This document shows, piece after piece, positions 16,679 to 19,651 of a stretch of 19,651 nt of DNA; the first letter of the stretch is position 1, and the number at the start of each line of letters is the position of its first letter. The position numbers and the translations under genes are program-made. Source of the DNA: JARRKU01 sp050288425 (GTDB lineage: Bacteria > Desulfobacterota > Desulfobacteria > Desulfobacterales > Desulfosarcinaceae); NCBI GenBank assembly GCA_050288425.1, contig JBNKDU010000011.1, forward strand, positions 1 through 19,651. Direction: 5' to 3'. The notes beneath the pieces were generated by a model that saw only the letters and a list, made by a program, of their open reading frames with translations, did not search any database and was not told the origin of the DNA.

Positions 16679-17858
16679 AAGCCCTATTATCATCCATATC
16701 GATATGGATGCCTTTTTCGCCTCGGTGGAGCAGCTGGACGATCCCGGGTTGCGCGGTCGATGCGTCATCGTGGGCGGGGATTCCCGGCGCGGGGTGGTTG
16801 CGGCGGCCAGCTACGAGGCGCGCAAATACGGCATCCATTCGGCCATGCCCATCTTCCAGGCCCGCGAGCGCTGCCGCGATCTGGTCATCGTACCGCCGCG
16901 GCGCAAGCGCTATGTCCAGCTTTCCAGACGCATCATGGAGGTCCTGCGGACCTATTCGCCCCTGGTGGAACCCATCTCCATCGACGAAGCCTTCGTGGAT
17001 ATCACCGGCTGCGGCCGGCTCTACGGCACCCCCCGGCAGACCGCCTTGGCCATCAAGGCCGCCATCCATTCCGCCACCGGCCTGACCTGCAGCATCGGCA
17101 TGGCGCCCAACAAGTTCCTGGCCAAGATCGCATCGGACATGGACAAGCCCGACGGCCTCACCGTCTTCGAGCCCGAAGAGCTGGCCGCCGTCATCGAATC
17201 CCTGCCCATCGGCAAGGTATCCGGGGTGGGGCGGCAGGCGCAGCGGCAATTGGCCGCCCTGGGGATCAAGACCCTGGGCCAGGTCCGGCGATGCGAGGAA
17301 CGGCTCCTGGTGGCCAAGCTGGGCAAGTTCGGCCGGCGGCTGCTGCAGTTGGCCCACGGTCGGGACGATTCGCCCGTTACCCCCCACAGCGAAACCAAAT
17401 CCATCAGCACCGAAACCACCCTGGAGGAAGACACCCTGGACCGCGCCTTTCTCGCCGGTCAGTTGCTTTCCCAGTCCCAATCGGTGGCGGCGGAGATGCG
17501 GCGCAAGAAGTTCCGGGCCCGCACCGTCGTGTTGAAACTCAAGACCGCCGACTTCAAGATCCACAGTCGCAGCAAGACCCTGGCGCAGCCTGTGCAGGCG
17601 GCCGACGCCATCTACCAGGTGGCCCTGGACCAGCTCCGGAAATTCGCCCTGACCCTGCCGGTGCGTCTGGTGGGGGTGGGCGTGACGGGGTTGCAGCCGG
17701 CCGATATGCCGGTGCAGGCGTCGCTCTTCGAAGAACCCGGAGCGCAACAGGATCGCCGCTGGGAAAAAGTCGACCGGGCCGTGGACGAGGTGACCCGGCG
17801 ATTCGGCGCCCGGGCGGTCACCCGGGGGGCCATGACGCGCGACGATTCGAAAACCTAG
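16674..17858 (+). CDS. dinB: DNA polymerase IV (Y-family translesion polymerase)
   Basis: This 394-residue polymerase copies damaged templates with low fidelity. Catalytic acids are in place: IIHIDMDAFFASVEQ (D10) and SIDEAFVDI (D104, E105). Fingers and steric-gate region (FFASVE), palm, thumb helix-hairpin-helix (SLPIGKVSGVGRQAQRQLAALGI, 176-198) and little finger (KSISTETTLEED, FKIHSRSKTL) follow in order. A beta-clamp binding motif QASLF (348-352) is followed by about 42 extra residues, instead of lying at the extreme C terminus as in E. coli Pol IV. The ATG at 16674 lacks any Shine-Dalgarno, and I see no LexA box that I can recognise, so SOS control is not shown. It is convergent with the shikimate-kinase-like gene (78-bp gap). 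Confidence 0.95.
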   Translation: MASPIIIHIDMDAFFASVEQLDDPGLRGRCVIVGGDSRRGVVAAASYEARKYGIHSAMPIFQARERCRDLVIVPPRRKRYVQLSRRIMEVLRTYSPLVEPISIDEAFVDITGCGRLYGTPRQTALAIKAAIHSATGLTCSIGMAPNKFLAKIASDMDKPDGLTVFEPEELAAVIESLPIGKVSGVGRQAQRQLAALGIKTLGQVRRCEERLLVAKLGKFGRRLLQLAHGRDDSPVTPHSETKSISTETTLEEDTLDRAFLAGQLLSQSQSVAAEMRRKKFRARTVVLKLKTADFKIHSRSKTLAQPVQAADAIYQVALDQLRKFALTLPVRLVGVGVTGLQPADMPVQASLFEEPGAQQDRRWEKVDRAVDEVTRRFGARAVTRGAMTRDDSKT

Positions 17859-17936
17859 CGGTTTCGCTGCCGGCGACCGCGGCATTCGGAAAAGCGACCC
17901 CAAGCGCCATCGATGGCCTTCTATCCGTGAAATCGC

Positions 17937-18491
17937 CTATTCCGCGGCGATCAACGGTCCATATAACGGGTCGGCGGCCAGGACGGCCATGATTCGGTGA
18001 ACCAGCCGATCCGGCGTCTGATCGGCGCATTGAACCGTCAGGTGGGCATATTTCGAGTACAGGGGGCGCCGCTGGGCGTAAAGCTGTTCCAGGGTCTGGC
18101 CGGGCATCAGCACCACCCCCCTCCGGACCAGGTTTCCCAGCCGTTGGGCCAGGCAAGGCAGCTCGATGTCCAGAAACAGGATACAGCCGAGTCTCTCCAG
18201 GTGGGCCATGGCGGCCTCATCATAGACGGCGCTGCCCCCGGTGGCGATGACCGTGCGGCGGGGGGTGAGCCGCCGGATATAGCCGGCCTCGATCCCGCAG
18301 AAGGCCTCGATTCCCCGGTCGTGGATGATTTGCCGCAGGCTGGCCTGCTCGCCGGATTGAATCAGCAGGTCAATGTCCACGAAGTCATAACGGATATGCT
18401 TGGCCAGGAGCACTCCCAGGGTGCTCTTGCCGACACCGGGCATGCCGATGAGGGTGATGTTGGCGGGTGGGGGAACGGTTGTCCGGGGCAT
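17937..18491 (-). CDS. Shikimate-kinase-like P-loop kinase, substrate site altered
   Basis: 184 residues with the shikimate kinase layout: Walker A GMPGVGKST (16-24), DFVDIDLLIQ (D39, D41), a TGG turn IATGGSAVY (82-90), a lid region with LVRRG, and QRRPLYSKYAHLTV near the end. In canonical shikimate kinases a conserved Arg in 'FR..E' holds the shikimate carboxylate; here the motif is FCGIE (64-68), so that Arg is Cys. The GGG turn is also GGS. The fold assignment is firm, but activity on shikimate is doubtful: this may be a specialised paralogue for another small alcohol or phosphate acceptor. The start at 18491 is fixed by GGAGG 7 nt upstream; the frame continues upstream to 18545. It is divergent from the radical SAM gene. 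Confidence 0.75.
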   Translation of the reverse strand: MPRTTVPPPANITLIGMPGVGKSTLGVLLAKHIRYDFVDIDLLIQSGEQASLRQIIHDRGIEAFCGIEAGYIRRLTPRRTVIATGGSAVYDEAAMAHLERLGCILFLDIELPCLAQRLGNLVRRGVVLMPGQTLEQLYAQRRPLYSKYAHLTVQCADQTPDRLVHRIMAVLAADPLYGPLIAAE

Positions 18492-18561
18492 GGTCGGGCC
18501 TCCGTGGTGCGATTTCCTGCGCGTCGACGGATTTGATTGAGACATATAGCATTGAATATCA

Positions 18562-18576
18562 AATCCTTAAAGGATT
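18562..18576. promoter_or_regulatory. Perfect palindrome AATCCTT-A-AAGGATT in divergent spacer
   Basis: Seven-base arms around a single A lie in an A/T-rich patch between the kinase-like gene (minus, start 18491) and the radical SAM gene (plus, start 18694). This is a plausible operator or small structure. A related 10-mer AATCCTTTAA occurs in the DHH/HD divergent spacer near 7366-7375. Function unknown. Confidence 0.25.
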
Positions 18577-18693
18577 AAAAGGCCCCGGCGCCGCCCCAGG
18601 CCAGCCGGGCAAGTTCCTTGACCCGACCCCGATTCCTGCCGTAAGGGTGGAGCCTATGCAGATACGCCCACGTGCACGAGAAGGATGTGGCCC

Positions 18694-19651
18694 ATGAAGA
18701 TCCTCCTCATCTATCCCTATTTCATCGAGCCGCGCATCCATGTCGAAGAGGTGGCTGCGGTGCCCATGGGGCTCTACTATGTCGGCGCCATGCTCAAGGC
18801 CCACGGCCATGACGTGGAGATCCTCAACTGGCACGCCGCCGGGGATGCCCAAGACCAGATCCGGCGGGTGCTCGAGGCCAGGCGGCCCGATGTCATCGGC
18901 TTTTCCATCGTGCATGCCAACCGCTGGGGGGCCATCGACATCGCCCGGTTGGCCAAGGCGGTGGATCCCGGCGTCACGGTGGTGTTCGGCGGCATCGGCG
19001 CCACCTTCCTGTGGCGGCACCTGCTCACCCATTTCGAGGAAATCGACTACGTCGTGCTGGGGGAAGGAGAGTACACCTTTCTCCACCTGCTGCGGGTCCT
19101 GGACGGAGGCGGCGGCCCAGCCGCCGCGGCGGAGATACCGGGCCTGGCCTTGCGCCGCGACGGCCGGATCATCCAGACCCCGGCGGCGGCACCCATCGAA
19201 AATCTGGACGATCTGCCGCCACCGGCGCGCTACTTCGACTTCCGGCACCTCGCGCTCACCCGCGGCTGTCCCGGTCGCTGCACCTTCTGCGGGTCGCCCC
19301 GCTTCTGGGGGCGCCGGGTTCGCGCCCACTCGACCGGCTACTTCGTGGACCAGATCGCCCTGTTGGTCCAGCGGGGCATCACTTCCTTCTTCGTCTCCGA
19401 CGACACCTTCACCCTGGACCCCCGGCGGGTCATCGAGGTGTGCCGCAAGATCGTGGACCGCGGCCTCTCCATCACCTGGCAGGCCATTTCCAAGGTGAGC
19501 GCGGTCACCCCCGAAATGCTCGCATGGATGCGCAAAGCCGGCTGCGTCCAGATCAGCTTCGGCGTCGAGAGCGGTTCCCCGGAGATCCGGCGGCTGTTCT
19601 GCAAGGACATCCGCCAAGCGCAGATCGAGCGTGCCTTCTCCCTGTGCGTGG
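18694..19651 (+). CDS. B12-binding-domain radical SAM protein (partial, runs off window)
   Basis: 319 residues are visible and the frame is still open at the window end. Residues 1-140 form a cobalamin-binding type Rossmann domain: MKILLIYPYF, PMGLYYVGAMLKAHGHDVEIL, RRPDVIGFSIVHANRWGAI, VVFGGIGATF and VVLGEGEYTF. A short linker with ENLDDLPPPARYFD follows. The radical SAM motif is ALTRGCPGRCTFCGSP (C192, C196, C199; CX3CX2C). SDDTFTLDPRRVIEVC and ISFGVESGSPEIRR are typical of the barrel. Class members methylate unactivated carbon or rearrange rings in lipid, cofactor or natural-product pathways; the substrate is not predictable here. No DxHxxG B12 motif is seen, as in many of these enzymes. 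The ATG at 18694 has AAGGA 8 nt upstream. Confidence 0.88.
   Translation, partial: MKILLIYPYFIEPRIHVEEVAAVPMGLYYVGAMLKAHGHDVEILNWHAAGDAQDQIRRVLEARRPDVIGFSIVHANRWGAIDIARLAKAVDPGVTVVFGGIGATFLWRHLLTHFEEIDYVVLGEGEYTFLHLLRVLDGGGGPAAAAEIPGLALRRDGRIIQTPAAAPIENLDDLPPPARYFDFRHLALTRGCPGRCTFCGSPRFWGRRVRAHSTGYFVDQIALLVQRGITSFFVSDDTFTLDPRRVIEVCRKIVDRGLSITWQAISKVSAVTPEMLAWMRKAGCVQISFGVESGSPEIRRLFCKDIRQAQIERAFSLCV

Noticed and set aside
16599..17903. 434-codon open frame on the minus strand opposite DNA polymerase IV, and a 410-codon plus frame from 16760
   Set aside because: Both shadow the DinB frame, whose catalytic motifs are unambiguous.
18740..19498. 252-codon plus-strand frame inside the radical SAM gene
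   Set aside because: Ser/Pro/Arg-rich out-of-frame reading. The true frame from 18694 has B12-domain and CX3CX2C motifs and runs off the window.

Overview
This is 19.6 kb of GC-rich bacterial chromosome (roughly 60% GC by eye), densely packed with genes on both strands. Protein style suggests a sulfate-reducer-like Desulfobacterota (Desulfobacterales or a relative). The clues are a NifA-like GAF/AAA+/Fis regulator, a PAS–LuxR regulator of a type common there, a stand-alone LUD protein with a Cys cluster, a methionine aminopeptidase with an N-terminal SEC-C motif, and a B12-binding radical SAM enzyme. This assignment is an inference from remembered family resemblance, not a search. I see no rRNA, tRNA, CRISPR, insertion sequence or phage genes.

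Layout. 1-235: intergenic, with a long imperfect hairpin. 236-2404 (minus): two exported proteins, a PQQ-type beta-propeller and a small protein ending in GGGCFIGSL, separated by a strong hairpin. 2643-4770 (minus): a divergent YchF-like P-loop protein whose stop overlaps the start of a KamA/EpmB-family radical SAM aminomutase. 4886-5920 (plus): PAS–coiled-coil–LuxR regulator. 5957-7282 (minus): a small helical protein and a DHH/DHHA1 phosphoesterase. 7530-8504 (plus): an HD phosphohydrolase divergent from the DHH gene. 8533-8841 (minus): a small unknown protein. 8981-9158: a large near-palindromic element. 9225-11960 (minus): a LUD protein followed by a hybrid sensor kinase whose H-box and N-box are degenerate. 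12296-13579 (plus): an acidic-tailed small protein and a rhomboid protease. 13567-14445 (minus): methionine aminopeptidase. 14694-15062 (plus): a small protein with two copies of a four-Cys module, preceded by an 11-C run. 15065-16597 (minus): NifA-like activator. 16674-17858 (plus): DNA polymerase IV. 17937-18491 (minus): a shikimate-kinase-like P-loop kinase lacking a substrate arginine. 18694 to the window end (plus): start of a B12-binding radical SAM enzyme.

Most genes look like independent housekeeping or regulatory units, not one large system. The most suggestive small units are the overlapping YchF-like/KamA-like pair, the divergent DHH/HD phosphodiesterase pair, the LUD plus degenerate hybrid kinase operon, and the duplicated zinc-ribbon-like protein with a homopolymer beside its ribosome binding site. 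I found no strong evidence for a complete new multi-gene system; these are leads.
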